From contig OY759268.1 in the NCBI GenBank assembly GCA_963662155.1, forward strand, positions 2,412,501-2,476,500: a stretch of 64,000 bases of DNA, written 5' to 3'. This DNA comes from Lamellibrachia columna (Eukaryota > Annelida > Polychaeta > Sabellida > Siboglinidae). This document shows, one piece after another, positions 28,298 to 41,880 of the stretch. A model generated the notes under the pieces. That model saw only the letters and a list, made by a program, of their open reading frames with translations. It did not search any database and had not been told where the DNA came from. A program made the translations under genes and the position numbers. Position 1 is the stretch's first letter; every line of letters starts with the position of its first letter.

Positions 28298-28830
28298 GCT
28301 AACCCAGTGGCGCTTACTAATATCACTGATTGACATTATGACTACTAAAGCGCTGTTCGACGCCAGCATTTGCATTTGTGTTGTGTTCGAAACCCTACAC
28401 TCGTCTCTGAAAGGACACTAATTTACGATTAGTATTAATACGAAGACGGACGTCGAGTAGCTGCGTCAGATCACGGAAACAATGGTGTTGTATGTCTGAA
28501 TCGGGCAGCTTGCACTGTTCACGAAGCCTCTGCTAATTAAATGCCACATTGTATTTCCACCATGTCTTCTCATGTCTTCATCTTTATTGTACTATTCCCA
28601 CTTCACATATTTCTATATAGGGCTGCATTTCTCATCTCCCAGTTCGCCTACTCTGATACTATTCACATTTTGCTCCCTCAATTTGTCATCAGAATGCAAT
28701 ATTCAAGTTGTAGAATTCGTAGAAAACTAATAGTGGTGCATTTAGCAGTTGAACAAAAGACATGAAACTTTTTTCTCATGACGAATACATTTATTTTACT
28801 CCGTATAACTTGTTCTCTTTGTTGGAATAA

Positions 28831-28835
<5 letters not shown>

Positions 28836-28910
<75 letters not shown>

Positions 28911-28952
28911 AACACACACACAAACACACACGCACGCACACACGCATGCACG

Positions 28953-29018
<66 letters not shown>

Positions 29019-29049
29019 CGTGTGCGTGCTTGCGTGCGTGCGTGCGTAT

Positions 29050-29103
<54 letters not shown>
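28836..29103. repeat. Compound (AT)(AC)(AT)(GT) microsatellite
   Basis: Four blocks in order: TA, CA with cacg variants, TA, TG with tgcg variants. The CA and GT blocks face each other around a TA core, so the tract is a long imperfect palindrome. Confidence 0.95.
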
Positions 29104-29106
<3 letters not shown>

Positions 29107-29107
29107 C

Positions 29108-29290
29108 GAGGCAGATTCGGCGTGAGTGGTTCCACATTAGCATGGTTTGTTTTCAATATGTCTAAAAGGTTTCATTACGTTCGTATTGGAAGCCACACGT
29201 CAAGCAAAAAACCACCTTTATATGAAGTTTCACAACGATCTGTGCTGGAGCCGTTGTTATTCTCCATGGCAACACTGATTTGTTCGTAAT
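29108..29290 (+). pseudogene. LINE RT scrap, unit 2
   Basis: Second half of the fragment seen at 8480-8850: [20 protein letters not shown], then [19 protein letters not shown]. The last part corresponds to the RT motif B GVPQGSVLGPLLF. Truncated on the left by the microsatellite. Confidence 0.6.
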
Positions 29291-29534
29291 CGTAAGAAAT
29301 CGCAGTGAGTAAATGCGTCAGTTGATGTGAAGCTCGGAAGACGTATTTTGTCATCACACATAATTGTGGCTAAACTCAAGTTAGCTGAAGCTCAACTCTT
29401 GTGAAACATACCTTATTATTATTGACACGAAACTACAACGAAATAGGGTTCTCAAGCACTTTCCGGTTGACAGTGATACAACTCCGTTATATACCCTTCG
29501 TATTCTAGGAGTTGTCTATAACGTGTTGACTTTA

Positions 29535-29660
29535 CTATAACTATTATGTTGATATATGCGCTGGACCACGTGACAGCGTCGACAGTATTAATAAGACGCG
29601 ACCGCACCCGCTCGGCCTGTGACAACGAGACAGCAGCAGTAGCAGTAGCAGTTCGAATCA
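29535..29660 (+). promoter_or_regulatory. Candidate promoter and first exon of GPCR copy 2
   Basis: Same block as 9095-9236, with CACGTG at 29567-29572 and the tattaataagacgcgac stretch. Ends at GTAAGT. Confidence 0.45.
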
Positions 29661-30023
29661 GTAAGTTTCTCTAGTGGACGACATCGGTTGAAAAAGTTTT
29701 TCTAGTGGACGACATTGGTTGAAAAAGAAGTGACAAAGATATTCCAGATTTAAATGTTCAGTTGAACAGCAGAAATAGACAATGAACCACGTGACATCAG
29801 CAACAACAGATCGAAGCAGACAACTATTCTCGAGTAGAAGAGAAAACAATGTGTAACGCAAGATTCAGCCGGTCACTTGGCAATGAGATTGGCTTCCTGC
29901 TTCAACGTAACCATCAGAGCATTGTTGGGGCCATCGCTTTAACATCGTCAAGCGTCGACTAAGTGATTCAGTTTGTTTAGTAGTTTTTTCGCGGTCAGTA
30001 ATGATCGACATTTTATTGTGCAG
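29661..30023 (+). other. Candidate 5'UTR intron of GPCR copy 2
   Basis: Donor GTAAGT and acceptor ttttattgtgcag are kept. The interior carries a duplication of ctagtggacgacat (about 29672-29715) not present in copies 1 and 3. Confidence 0.4.
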
Positions 30024-30091
30024 GTGGACAACAGCTGGTAACGGCAGCACACGAAGTGGCCTAATTCTCCAAGGTTGACACGCCGAGTTGT

Positions 30092-30160
30092 ATGGACGTA
30101 ACGGCATTGTTTACTACGGCGTTACGAACATTGTTTACTACGGCGTTACGAACAAACTGA
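30092..30160 (+). CDS. Upstream ORF, GPCR copy 2 (22 codons)
   Basis: Same start MDVTALFT and same TGA 78 bp before the receptor ATG as in the other copies, but only two of the 8-codon repeats. Differences from the other copies are synonymous. Confidence 0.4.
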   Translation: MDVTALFTTALRTLFTTALRTN

Positions 30161-30238
30161 CTGACGATAATCGTAACTCGTTACTACGTTAAAACGAAAG
30201 AAAGACCAATAAAGCTATACGGTCGTCATATACATTTT

Positions 30239-31183
30239 ATGATGCATCCGGTCGAATACAGCGACGTGAAAACTGGCATAATCAGTACAATTATCGTCTG
30301 GAACATCATAATGAACTCTCTCCTCATAGCAATTGTCATAAGATATGCTGAACTACGCGAAGACCGCACTGCTCTCTTCGTGATATCGCTCTCTCTGGCT
30401 GACCTAGGCTCTGGAGTCATAGCGCTGCCGATCAGTGCATCTCTGTGTTCCGGAGCGACTCCGACTGTTCAACATATGACGCTATACCTTCCCAAGATAA
30501 ACATGATCAGTATGACTTTCTTCAGCATCGTGTCGCTGCACAGCCAGGCCTGGGTGGCCTTGTACAAGATGGTATCGGTACTGAAACCGCTCAGATACGA
30601 ACAGTTGCTCTCAAGAAATCGCTGCTACGGAATCATTGTGTCTACGTGGGTCGTCGGAGCCGCTCTTGCGTCAACAACGCTGACAAGTTCATGTACATGG
30701 AACACGGACGTCTGCACGTATAGAGTCGTGGCAAACAACTCAAGTTTTTCTGTATTGGCGTTAGGGTTGTACATCGTATCTAGTGTTCTTCCTGGAGCGG
30801 CGCTCGTCTACGCCACTGCGCGAATTTTCCTCGTTGTCGTCCGAGCTCACAGTCAAGTCTCGGCGCAGGTGCAGTCGATCAGCGGAGGCGCCGACCAATC
30901 AGGAATGGTGACTCTGAAGGCGATTCGCTCTGCCAAAAACGTCCTCGTTATTTGCTTCGTCGCTCTGGCTCTTACGGTGCCGATTTGGGTGTTTGCGATT
31001 ATACGGCACATGTTCTTCACTGCTCAGACTGTCTCTCTGTTTAGCTTCACCGCCATTTGGTTGTTCTACTGCAATTCATTCATGAACAGTTTCCTCTATA
31101 TGGTTCTTCACCGCTCGATTCGTCAAAAGTTGAAGCTCATGTTCACCGGTGTATACGAGTCCTGTCGTTGTGGAACTCCATAA
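30239..31183 (+). CDS. Rhodopsin-like (class A) GPCR, copy 2
   Basis: A 314-residue receptor nearly identical to copy 1 over the first 230 residues (differences G8S, M48V, I190V, G219D). It is identical to copy 3 over the last 95. Same atypical signature: LSLADL in TM2, YKM at the DRY place, no CWxP Trp, NSFLY in TM7. The C-terminus is SCRCGTP, two residues longer than copy 1. Membrane receptor of unknown ligand; single coding exon. The second coding copy in the array, with no disabling change. Confidence 0.88.
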   Translation: MMHPVEYSDVKTGIISTIIVWNIIMNSLLIAIVIRYAELREDRTALFVISLSLADLGSGVIALPISASLCSGATPTVQHMTLYLPKINMISMTFFSIVSLHSQAWVALYKMVSVLKPLRYEQLLSRNRCYGIIVSTWVVGAALASTTLTSSCTWNTDVCTYRVVANNSSFSVLALGLYIVSSVLPGAALVYATARIFLVVVRAHSQVSAQVQSISGGADQSGMVTLKAIRSAKNVLVICFVALALTVPIWVFAIIRHMFFTAQTVSLFSFTAIWLFYCNSFMNSFLYMVLHRSIRQKLKLMFTGVYESCRCGTP

Positions 31184-31549
31184 AGATATCAGTGACGGCG
31201 ACAGCGTCAGCGCAGGTAAACCATCCAATTTGCCGTTATTGATAATCAAACTTAAAATACATATCGTCTTGGCTATATTCATAGAACATAAAATGCATTA
31301 CATATATGACGATTGCATGGGGGTGGGGTGGGGATATGATAAAGGCGGGGAGGTAGGCGAGTGGAGGGAGAAGACCGCTTTAGTAGAGGATTTAGCCACA
31401 CTACTTTATAAAGGGCGCAAAGAGGAAGAACGTGAATCTCGATAAATATTTAAATTAAGCTTAAATTAAGCTCAAGAATATCAACAAATATTAACAATCG
31501 TTTCGTACAATACGATGTACATTAAACTAATGTTTTTTTAAAATAACGA

Positions 31550-31672
31550 TGTTATTTTATTGTAGTAAAATTACGATCAGGTCGTGATCCGAGAAACTGT
31601 CGTCGTCGTCGCCGCGACAAAGGTGTCACATGTGCCGAAGGACGTCTCTGTGGACGGCTCCTGTTGTTATGT
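31550..31672 (+). other. Conserved block downstream of GPCR copy 2
   Basis: Counterpart of 11756-11880, preceded by ttttattgtag. A donor-like GCAG-GTAAAC lies at about 31215. Possible 3'UTR exon, unproven. Confidence 0.3.
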
Positions 31673-31815
31673 TGGACAACATAGGTTTATTGTGAAAACT
31701 TAACTCAATCAAACAGATGGGATTATTGTTGGGATTTGAGTAAAATGTTGGGATAGGGTTGGATTATAGTTATAGAATCCTAACCTGTTGATTGATCTAA
31801 ATGTTTCAGTGAATA

Positions 31816-31896
31816 AACCTGTATGTATGTATGTATGTATGTATGTATGTATGTATGTATGTATTTATGTATGTATGTATGTCATATATATGTATG

Positions 31897-31930
<34 letters not shown>

Positions 31931-31986
31931 TGTATGTATGTATGTATGTATGTATGTATGTATGTATGTATGTATGTTTCTATGTA
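31816..31986. repeat. (TATG)n microsatellite
   Basis: About 40 TATG units with a few TATA and TATT variants. Confidence 0.96.
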
Positions 31987-32470
31987 GTATGTTTCTAGCC
32001 AGTGTGGTTCTAGCCAGTGTGGTTCTAGACAATATGGTTCTAGAAAATTTTATTTTAGATAGTGTGGTTCTAGGCAATGTGGTTCTAGCCAGTGTGATAC
32101 TAAACACCGTCATGCTAGGCAGTGTATTGCTAGACATTGTGGTACCAGGCTATGTTTTACTAAACATTGTGGTGTTGGACAGTGTGGTTTAGACAGTGTT
32201 GTGTTAGACAATGTTGTTTTAGACAGTGTGGTTATAGACAACGTTGTGTTAGATAATGTTGTTTGTAGACAATGTTGCATTAGACAGTGTGGTTATAGAC
32301 AACGTTGTGTTAGAAAATGTTGTTTTAGACAATGTTGCATTAGACAATGTAGTTATAGACAACGTTGTGTTAGATAATGTTGTTTTTAGACAATGTTGCA
32401 TTAGACAGTGTGGTTATAGACAACGTTGTGTTAGAAAATGTTGTTTTAAACAGTGTGGTGATAGACAGTT
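31987..32470. repeat. 15-bp minisatellite, unit 2 copy
   Basis: Copies of gtggttctagccagt, later gttatagacaacgtt. The right half has a larger period of about 60 bp (ttagacaatgttgcattaga) repeated three times. Confidence 0.93.
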
Positions 32471-33188
32471 AACAATAAAACCGTGGGTACCATATTTGTT
32501 TGAGTTTTTGAGAAACAGCAAAGATGATGACTACAAACTTCATTAAACAAATGTTCCGAATATTGTTTTATGTTTTTTATTGTATATTAGAACTTCGTTA
32601 TATCGAACTTCGTTAACTCAAACATGCGTCATAGTTGCTGCTGAGAAATCCAGTCATGTCACGATGTACCACTTTGAATAAACGCACTAGTTAATTTGAA
32701 CATATCGTTGTCATCCCATTCACTATATTTTTACGAACTTATTATTGCACAATATTGTTTATGCTAATAATGATAATGATAATAATAATGATGATGATGA
32801 TAATAACACTAATAATAACATAATAATAATAATAATAAATGTATTTCTGTATACAATAAAGATTAAAACAAGACGTTCAGCACTGCCAATTTGGATATAC
32901 TCTGATAACCAAAAATTAAGATAATGTAAAATGTTAACAATATAAAACCTCCAAAACAAACTATCTACTTAGCGATTTCCTTCAACCACAATTGTTGAGA
33001 TTCCATACTCTGAAGGCTTCAGCTGCCATCGGCAGCCTTCAAAAGAAATTCTGGGACGACTAGTTATTCCGCTGCCCGCCATTTGGCTTGGCAAGCAAGC
33101 CGGCCCACACGTGGCTCAGTCGATATCCCCCTCGTCTCGATTCATGATTGGCCTCTTTAATCCACCTTTAAATGTTGCTGTTACACCA

Positions 33189-33668
33189 GCCATGTTGCCG
33201 GTGGAGGAATTCGGCATCGCTACGGAACAAGCTTGTCGATCGCCGACGATCACCAAATCAGAGCAACTACGATTTCAGTTGGCTGAAATTTTGAAAACAG
33301 CGAAACTTCTTAAATCAAACATTAACAGGAAAGAGAGACAACCGCTAGCAGAGTTTAAAAAATATAAAACTATAATTATTCTGCTAGCAGACAAGGGAAA
33401 AGCCACAGTGATTATGGACACGGATGAATATGAACAGAAAGTCACCACCGCCTTATCAGACGACAAGACGTATGAGAACATGAAGACAGATCCTAAGTCA
33501 AAATACAAGGGGAAGTTAGCGTCCATCAAAACGAAACTGAAGGAAGATGCCAAGATCAAAGAAGAACGGTATAAGTACCTACATCCGACAGCTGGTAATG
33601 TATTAAGGACTCTGAAAATCCTTAAGCCGTGCAATCCTGTCAGACCTATGTGGACTATACAGGATTAA
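33189..33668 (+). pseudogene. PLE N-terminal domain, copy 2
   Basis: Same protein segment as 13686-14162 with two residue changes (VEEFG for VDEFG, TAGNV for TASNV). Contains LLADKGKATVIMD. Frame broken at the same place as copy 1. Confidence 0.8.
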
Positions 33669-34330
33669 TAGTGTACAATATATCAAAATCACTGGCATGC
33701 CTTCTAGGACCTATTGTGTGTAAGATATCACACCACACAAAGAACACGATGTTCGAAAAATATTATATGTTCGTATCACATGACCTAGCGTTTGTCTTCA
33801 CCAACATCTCTATCAACGAAACACTTAGAAGACGACACGGAACTGAAACTACGGACAAACCTGAATGTGGGTGACATGTTGGAACTGCTGAAGTTCATCG
33901 TCACAACTACATATTTTAGCTTCATGGGCACCATTTATCAGCAGACATTTGGCACAATAATGGGAAGTTCGGTGTCACCTGTAATAGCAAATCTCTTCAT
34001 GGAATGGCTGGAACAGCAAGCTATTCTCACAGCAAGCTATTCTCACAGCACCAGTAAACCGAAAATATGGAAGAGATATGTGGATGATGTGACGGTAGAA
34101 GTAAGGAAGGGATGTGAACTGAAAGAACATCCCAACAGCATAGACACACAGGCAGCATTAAGTTCACATATGAAGAAGAGAGCGATAACTCCCTGCCCTT
34201 CCTGGACACACTTATGGTACGAAAGGCTGGAGGAACAGTGAACCTCCTAGTGTTTCGGAAGAAGACACACACAGACCAGCATTTGAACTTTACCTATTAC
34301 CACCCGTTACACCGGAAACTGGGGTAATCA
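33669..34330 (+). pseudogene. PLE reverse transcriptase core, copy 2
   Basis: Carries GTIMGSSVSPVIANLFMEW and WKRYVDDVTVEV as in copy 1. About 39 bp present in copies 1 and 3 before ttcgaaaaatattat (aagctcgtagctaatgg...) are deleted here (near 33749). Inactive. Confidence 0.78.
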
Positions 34331-34443
34331 AAACGTTACTGGATATATGCAACAGCATCATATCAGAGGACATATAGAAAGTGGTTACATTACAGGCACT
34401 AGCTGGACCATAAATAAAATTAGAACAGAACAAGTCAGAATGG

Positions 34444-34582
34444 GAGGATCAAAGAAAGGAAGGATCAAAGAAAGGAAGGATCAAAGAAAGGAAGGATCAA
34501 AGAAAGGAAGGATCAAAGAAAGGAAGGATCAAAGAAAGGAAGGATCAAAGAAAGGAAGGATCAAAGAAAGGAAGGATCAAAG
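34444..34582. repeat. 16-bp array inside the PLE, copy 2
   Basis: About 8.5 copies of gatcaaagaaaggaag. Three units give a 16-residue period rich in Lys, Arg and Gly (KKGRIKERKDQRKEGS). Confidence 0.93.
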
Positions 34583-35338
34583 ACATGGTCACTCTCCCGT
34601 ATGTCAAAGACATGGTCACTCTCCCGTATGTCAAATACATGGTCACTCTCCCGTATGTCAAATACATGGTCACTCTCCCGTATGTCAAAGACATGGTCAC
34701 TCTCCCGTATGTCAAAGACATGGTCACTCTCCCGTATGTCAAAGACATGGTCACTCTCCCGTATGTCAAAGACATGGTCACTCTCCCGTATGTCAAAGAC
34801 ATGGTCACTCTCCCGTATGTCAAAGACATGGTCACTCTCCCGTATGTCAAAGACATGGTCACTCTCCCGTATGTCAAAGACATGGTCATTCTCCCATATG
34901 TCAAAGACTTGATCACTCTCCCGTATGTCAAAGACATGGTCACTCTCCCGTATATCAAAGACATGGTCACTCTCCCGTATGTCAAAGACTTGGTCACTCT
35001 CCCGTATGTCAAAGACATGGTCACTCTCCCGTATGTCAAAGACATGGTCACTCTCCCGTATGTCAAAGACATGGTCACTCTCCCGTATGTCAAAGACATG
35101 GTCACTCTCCCGTATGTCAAAGACATGGTCACTCTCCCGTATGTCAAAGACATGGTCACTCTCCCGTATGTCAAAGACATGGTCACTCTCCCGTATGTCA
35201 AAGACATGGTCACTCTCCCGTATGTCAAAGACATGGTCACTCTCCCGTATGTCAAAGACATGGTCACTCTCCCGTATGTCAAAGACATGGTCACTCTCCC
35301 GTATGTCAAAGACATGGTCACTCTCCCGTATGTCAAAG
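34583..35338 (+). repeat. 27-bp array inside the PLE, copy 2, fully in frame
   Basis: 28 units of DMVTLPYVK in one uninterrupted frame from 34585 into the GIY-YIG domain (stop at 35688, 367 codons). Unit variants include aatacatgg, gacttgg and gacatggtcattc. Opposite-strand frames of 263 codons are shadows. Confidence 0.95.
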
Positions 35339-35688
35339 GAGTAACGGAACATGTACAGCGGATTTTAAAGCATCACGAGATTGCTGCAGCTGTGAGACCC
35401 CATCAAAACATCAAACGAATACTAGTGCATCCAAAGGACAAAGTGGAAAACAGTGGAACGAGAGACATTGTATACCAGTGTATCCCGTGTAAGAGATGTC
35501 GTTGCACGTACGTTGGCGAAACAGGGAGAACAGTTGAAACAAGACTCGAAGAACACAAGAAGGAGATTGAGAACATCACAACCGGACGATTTACCCTGGA
35601 ACAAATGAGGAAGTCAGATACGGTAGAGCATAAATCTGCAATAACAGACAGAAACATCTGCAATAACAGACAGAAACATCTGCAATAA
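35339..35688 (+). pseudogene. PLE linker and GIY-YIG endonuclease domain, copy 2
   Basis: GVTEHVQRILKHHEIAAAVR, then VYQCIPCKRCRCTYVGETGR and TRLEEHKKEI, differing from copy 1 by a single residue (RDIVY for RDSVY). In frame with the 27-bp array. Confidence 0.82.
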
Positions 35689-35965
35689 CAGACAGAAACA
35701 ATTGCATCATAGAATGAGAGGAAGCAAAGACAGACAGAAAGAGCAACAGAAACGCAAATATGGATTACAGAGGCCATATGGGTCAGAAAGACGACCCCAA
35801 TCATGAATCGAGACGAGGGGGATACCGACTGAGCCACGCAGGTCAAGTCAACGGGGCGAGTCAACTGGCGAGTAGAGTAAAAACTAGTCATCCCAGAATT
35901 CCTGATGAAGGCTGAAGCAATGAGGGTAAGTAATCTCAATAGTTGTGGTTGGAGAATATCGTTAC

Positions 35966-38664
35966 TCATATATACCTACAAACTTTATTAACACGAATAA
36001 CTATGTATGAGTTAACCAATAAAATGCACCGCGCGTTCCATGTAATGACACTGTAGGTAGCGGTGTATGTTTCCACGAGTTGTTCGACATCGGATAATTG
36101 TGGGTCTCACATTACACAAGTATAGATGCATTGTTGAATTAGGTCCACATCACTCGCATGCAGTCATCGTAATGCTGGCTTCCTCTGATTAAAGATCGAG
36201 CTGCATCAATAGTGTTATAGAAATCGTTATATTAGTGGTCACGTTTTTGACATGCTATGTTTTGGTATACCGGGTTCGGGATGATCCCCGTGGTGTCTTT
36301 ACTATTTTACCCTATGACGAGGCGGTGCCGCTTTTCGTGGGCCGGCGGGAAAAGTTGTGACTAATTTCCCAGCGTGTTTGTATTTGCTTAGACAAGTATT
36401 TGTTCCGTTTAAGGTGTATGCTGTTGTGAGCGGCCGCACTGGCGTAAGTTGAATACTGTATCACTTTATCTACACTTAATCGTGCGACCGCACTTCTCGG
36501 GCAATAAACAAGATTGCATTGACTTCGGCGTGGCTATTACCGCACGTGACCACTCACGACCACGAAATCAAAACGAACCCCATACCGCTCGAGGGGTCTT
36601 GTAACAATAGTAATAGTGCTAAGTGGTCTGAAGCACCCTGGTGTTTGACCATGATGTTAATGGCGAGCTGCTCCTTTGTTTCTGTAAGACCTCGAGCGAA
36701 TGTCCTATTCTGCGAGTAGGTATGTGATATTAACCGCAGGTTTAAGATAATCGCCTAATCCGCTTGCGTCAGATTAAAGCAGGCCATCAAGGGATATTAA
36801 ATCTGCCGTGGACTGATTGATTAGTATATACGTTCCTCAGAGTCCTCTTACACTGATTACATATCAACGAAACCAAAGGTGCACATAATTTTTATGCACC
36901 AAGTTGTTATTTATGCAGTGTTTTATACTAAATAATTAGGTTTCCCCTTTGCACACTATAATTTAAATATGTACACAATATTCGTTATGCATCACTAGAA
37001 CTGGCATTCATTTGATTTAAGTTGGCACTGTAAACATATCTCCATCTCACTTTGCTGCAAGTTGCCAGCCCCAAATGCTTACTTTTAACAGAGATTCGGA
37101 GAAGCCAAGATTAGCCATCAACTTATCACCTTACCAGAAGACATTCTATTTTCTAGGCCTTCCCTCCATTTCACGGGTGCCTGAAAGACCAGCCCACCCG
37201 AGTTGGTACAATGCATATATGCTCCGGGATGTTCTCCCTCCCATTTGCACGTATCTGAACCTCATCTATCTCACGCCAGTGGCTGGAATAGTGGTTGCAG
37301 GCCTTCTTGAAACATCAGGATAACGTGGATGTGAATTATCTAGTAATACCAACTGTTAAATGAGCACTTAATTGAGAGTTAATTAGAAATTTGTCAATTA
37401 AATTAAATTAAACCCTTTTGTTAAAATTAATTAAATTAAAATAGCCTTTTTGAAAAAAGTTGTTAAATTAAATTAAACTAATCAAGATAATTCAATAAAA
37501 AAATAACACGCACGCAAGCACGCACGTACGCACGCACGTACGCACGCACGTACTCACGCACCCACGCACGTAAGCACGCACGCACGCACGCACCCACCCA
37601 CAGCGTATGCGTGTGAGTGTTTGTGTATGTTTGTGATGTCACTGCCCGACAGTGGCGCCACTCAGCACATCACCACTGTTACAACTTGTAAATTAAAAAT
37701 GGATAGTGCGGAGTGAACAAACCGTCTGGTTGGCTGTGCAGGCGACTGTTGTTTACGACTTGTTACGTCATTGCAACTGTGCACGTGACTGCGTGACATA
37801 GTTGAACGTTATTTGATTCCTATACAAACTTTCAGCGTAAACACTATACACAACTGTATACAATTAAAATTAAGAGATTTCTTGACAAAAATATGTGTAC
37901 CAAGTGAAATAAAGATGTGCAGAATCTGCGTTAACCTAGATTATCCTAGCTCCGTGTTGGGGCGCCACCACCCCATCGCCTAAATGCAATGTGCACTTTT
38001 CATTGTGACGGAAATTATGTACGCATATATATTTTGCTCATTACAATGTCATCCGGGCATTTGGCTAATTAATAAAATGAGAGTTAACTTTTATCAGTTT
38101 ATAGGATGCAATTCGAATTAACTTTAAACTTTGATTATATTGACACAACTGTCAGACTGAAAAGTTAAATCAGGCAAAACAAATTGTTGTCTCGATAATG
38201 ACGCTGATTGGCTGCTGACGCTTCACGGGAACGTCTACACAAAATGAGTGGTGACAGTGGGTAACAACGAGACCACGCGTCTGCGGCCAATCCCTTTTCT
38301 CGGCGAATGAACGAAGGGGAGCGAGAGTCGGATAAGCGAGACGATATCTGCACATCAAATGTAAGTTGTGGCAGTGGTGAAACTGTTAGTGTCTCCACAA
38401 GTGGGAGCTTAGGCCGGTGCTAACCTCGATTATCCAGACTCCGTCATGTGGCGCCACCGTTTATCGTACACACGAGATCCTGGGTTCAGAGTGACCTTTT
38501 CATTGTGACGAATATAATTAGTTACCCTGAATCACGGTAAACAATGACATTGATTAGATTTGAAAATTGGATTTAAACACTGGATTTGAACTATGTTGTA
38601 CAAGAAAAGATGGAAATTTTAACAATGTTCAGATACACACCAAAGCATTAATTTATCTGGCACA
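35966..38664. other. Unit 2 segment after the PLE, no clear gene
   Basis: Nearly identical to 22386-25079. It contains the 82-codon frame (37075-37323), the (ACGC)n tract (37506-37597) and the dispersed repeat members (37925-38160, 38415-38530). No recognised gene. Confidence 0.6.
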
Positions 38665-39745
38665 CTATCTTGCCCACACCTTACATTCGGAGTCTAGCAA
38701 GGATCCGTCCTTGGCCTCGTCCTGTTAAGCTTATATACTACGTCTCTCAGCCAAGTCATTACTAATCATGATGTCAGTCATCATCTGTATGCTGATGACA
38801 CACAGGTTTACATATCACTTTCACAATCAAATTCACAAGAATCTGTTTCGACTTTAAGTGATTGTCTCACTGACATTTTGTCTTAGGTAGAATCAAGTAA
38901 TCTAAAGCTTAACCCAGATAAAACATACCTTGTAATAATTAGCACTAACCAACAGCAAAATGGGGTCACCAGCAATTGTCCAGTTAAACTGCTCGGCAGT
39001 GATACATTCACGTCAGATAGCGTTCGTAATCTAGGTGTTGTCTTTGACCGTGACTTCAACTTTCGCAAGCACATTTCTCAATTATGCAAATCCTGTTTCT
39101 ACAATTCTCCTTCGAATTTGGCGTCACATATATTTATCTACTGCGAAAACAATATCAAAACCACCAATTAGTAGCCGTCTTGACACTATTGTAACTCACT
39201 ACTAAGTAACGTTGTTGAAAGAGACATGGCTAAATTCCAACGAATAAAACATTGCCTAAAACATTGCCTGGCATGTGTGGTACTCAGGGGGCCTCTTTTT
39301 CACCATCACTACCACTACTTAAACAGTTACACTGGATTCCTGTTACTTATTGAATCAATTTTAAACTGTTCACTCTTACACATCGTGCTCTATCTACACA
39401 ACAACCATACTTGGCTAGTCTCCTGCATCTTTCAAATATCACTAGGCAGCTCAGATAATCCACTTCACAACAACTTATTGTTCGTAAGACTAAGCTTAAT
39501 TTGGGCAAACTGTCTTTTTTTTGTCGCTGCGCGTATGGTCTGGAACGAACTCTTCGCCACTGTGAAAACATCTGAAACTATAGCTACCTTCCGAAAAAAC
39601 CCAAGACATTTATTCCAAATTGCATTTCTATCATATCTTCGGTTGTCACTCGTTCTGATAATGACGTTTGCGCGTCCCTGTTCACAATTATGCTTAATGG
39701 TTATATTTTGTTGTGCCTCTGAGCTCAGATTCCTGAGAATATAGG
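38665..39745 (+). pseudogene. L2/CR1-like LINE RT remnant, unit 2
   Basis: Same remnant as 25080-26130, with YADDTQ... around 38795. It keeps a short segment lost in unit 1 (GRMVWNELFATVKTSE, reading through 39530-39560), typical of the LINE C-terminal W.N.LP block. Confidence 0.8.
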
Positions 39746-39893
39746 CGCCACAGAAATTAATTGTTATTATTATTAATACCTCTGCTGTCTCCAAAGAATA
39801 GGGTCGCTCATTTCACCCGCCAGAGCAAGCTGTCGGCAGTTGTAAATAGACGCGTTTGTGACGTGGAGTGTGACGTCAGCGCCCTTCCTATCC

Positions 39894-40639
<746 letters not shown>

Positions 40640-41030
40640 TCGCCATCTAGCCACGTCACAGGAAAAAAGGTAAACAGCAAACCGGGGGAACTCACCTACC
40701 CGGTTGAGATATGCGAATGCCGAAGCGGCCTTGACTAATTTCGCTGACGTAGCCAACCCTCGTGAAAAATACAGAAGAGTCTACATTGTTCCAGTGACGT
40801 TAAAGCCAGAGCCACGTCAGTCAACAGTGCGATATGTTGATTTCTCTCCTAACTCATCAATGGAGCAGTGTCGCACAATGACGCAGTCTGCTTGAGCGCG
40901 TTCTATAACTATCTCGGCCGCACGCCGAATGATTGCTCGGTTACGTTGTACAACTATCTCGGCCGCACGCCGAATGATTGCTCGGTTACGCGATAACAAT
41001 CTGGTTTTCTTCACTTCATATAACACTAAA
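40640..41030 (+). repeat. Unit 2 tail block
   Basis: Matches 27030-27425, including the doubled 47-bp piece (40905-41000). Confidence 0.8.
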
Positions 41031-41199
41031 TTTAAAATTACTACTGCTTAGTTCTTCTACAAAAGCCTGAAGTTAATTAAATTGAGCATTTATCGATTGT
41101 ACATTTGTGCTTAAGATGCTAAAACATTTAATGTTACTCTGGGTTAATTTAGTAAAAGTCGTAAAAAGATGAGCGACGTATTATTTGAGGTTAATTATT

Positions 41200-41349
<150 letters not shown>

Positions 41350-41475
41350 AACCCAGTGGCGCTTACTAATATCACTGATTGACGTTATGACTACTAAAGC
41401 GCTGTTCGACGCCAGCATTTGCATTTGTGTTGTGTTCGAAACCCTACACTCGTCTCTGAAAGGACACTAATTTAC

Positions 41476-41880
41476 GATTAGTATTAATACGAAGACGGAC
41501 CTCGAGTAGCTGCGTCAGATCACGGAAACAATGGTGTTGTATGTCTGAATCGGGCAGATTAGTATTAATACGAAGACGGACCTCGAGTAGCTGCGTCAGA
41601 TCACGGAAACAATGGTGTTGTATGTCTCAATCGGGCAGATTAGTATTAATACGAAGACGGACCTCGAGTAGCTGCGTCAGATCACGGAAACAATGGTGTT
41701 GTATGTCTCAATCGGGCAGATTAGTATTAATACGAAGACGGACCTCGAGTAGCTGCGTCAGATCACGGAAACAATGGTGTTGTATGTCTCAATCGGGCAG
41801 ATTAGTATTAATACGAAGACGGACCTCGAGTAGCTGCGTCAGATCACGGAAACAATGGTGTTGTATGTTTGAATCGGGCA
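41476..41880. repeat. 81-bp tandem repeat, five copies
   Basis: Exactly five 81-bp units (gattagtattaatacgaag start, tcaatcgggca end). Unit 2 has a single copy (28428-28508) and unit 1 a partial one. Near-identical units imply recent expansion. The 122-codon frame through it is an artefact of the multiple-of-three unit. Confidence 0.95.

Larger units (their letters stand above)
32985..35965 (+). mobile_element. Penelope-like element, copy 2
   Basis: About 3 kb with inverted ends (32985-33160 against 35770-35965). Same internal order as copy 1 and the same 1-bp frame break near 33648, but the 27-bp array is uninterrupted. This is the empty-site equivalent for the CR1 insertion in copy 1. Confidence 0.87.
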
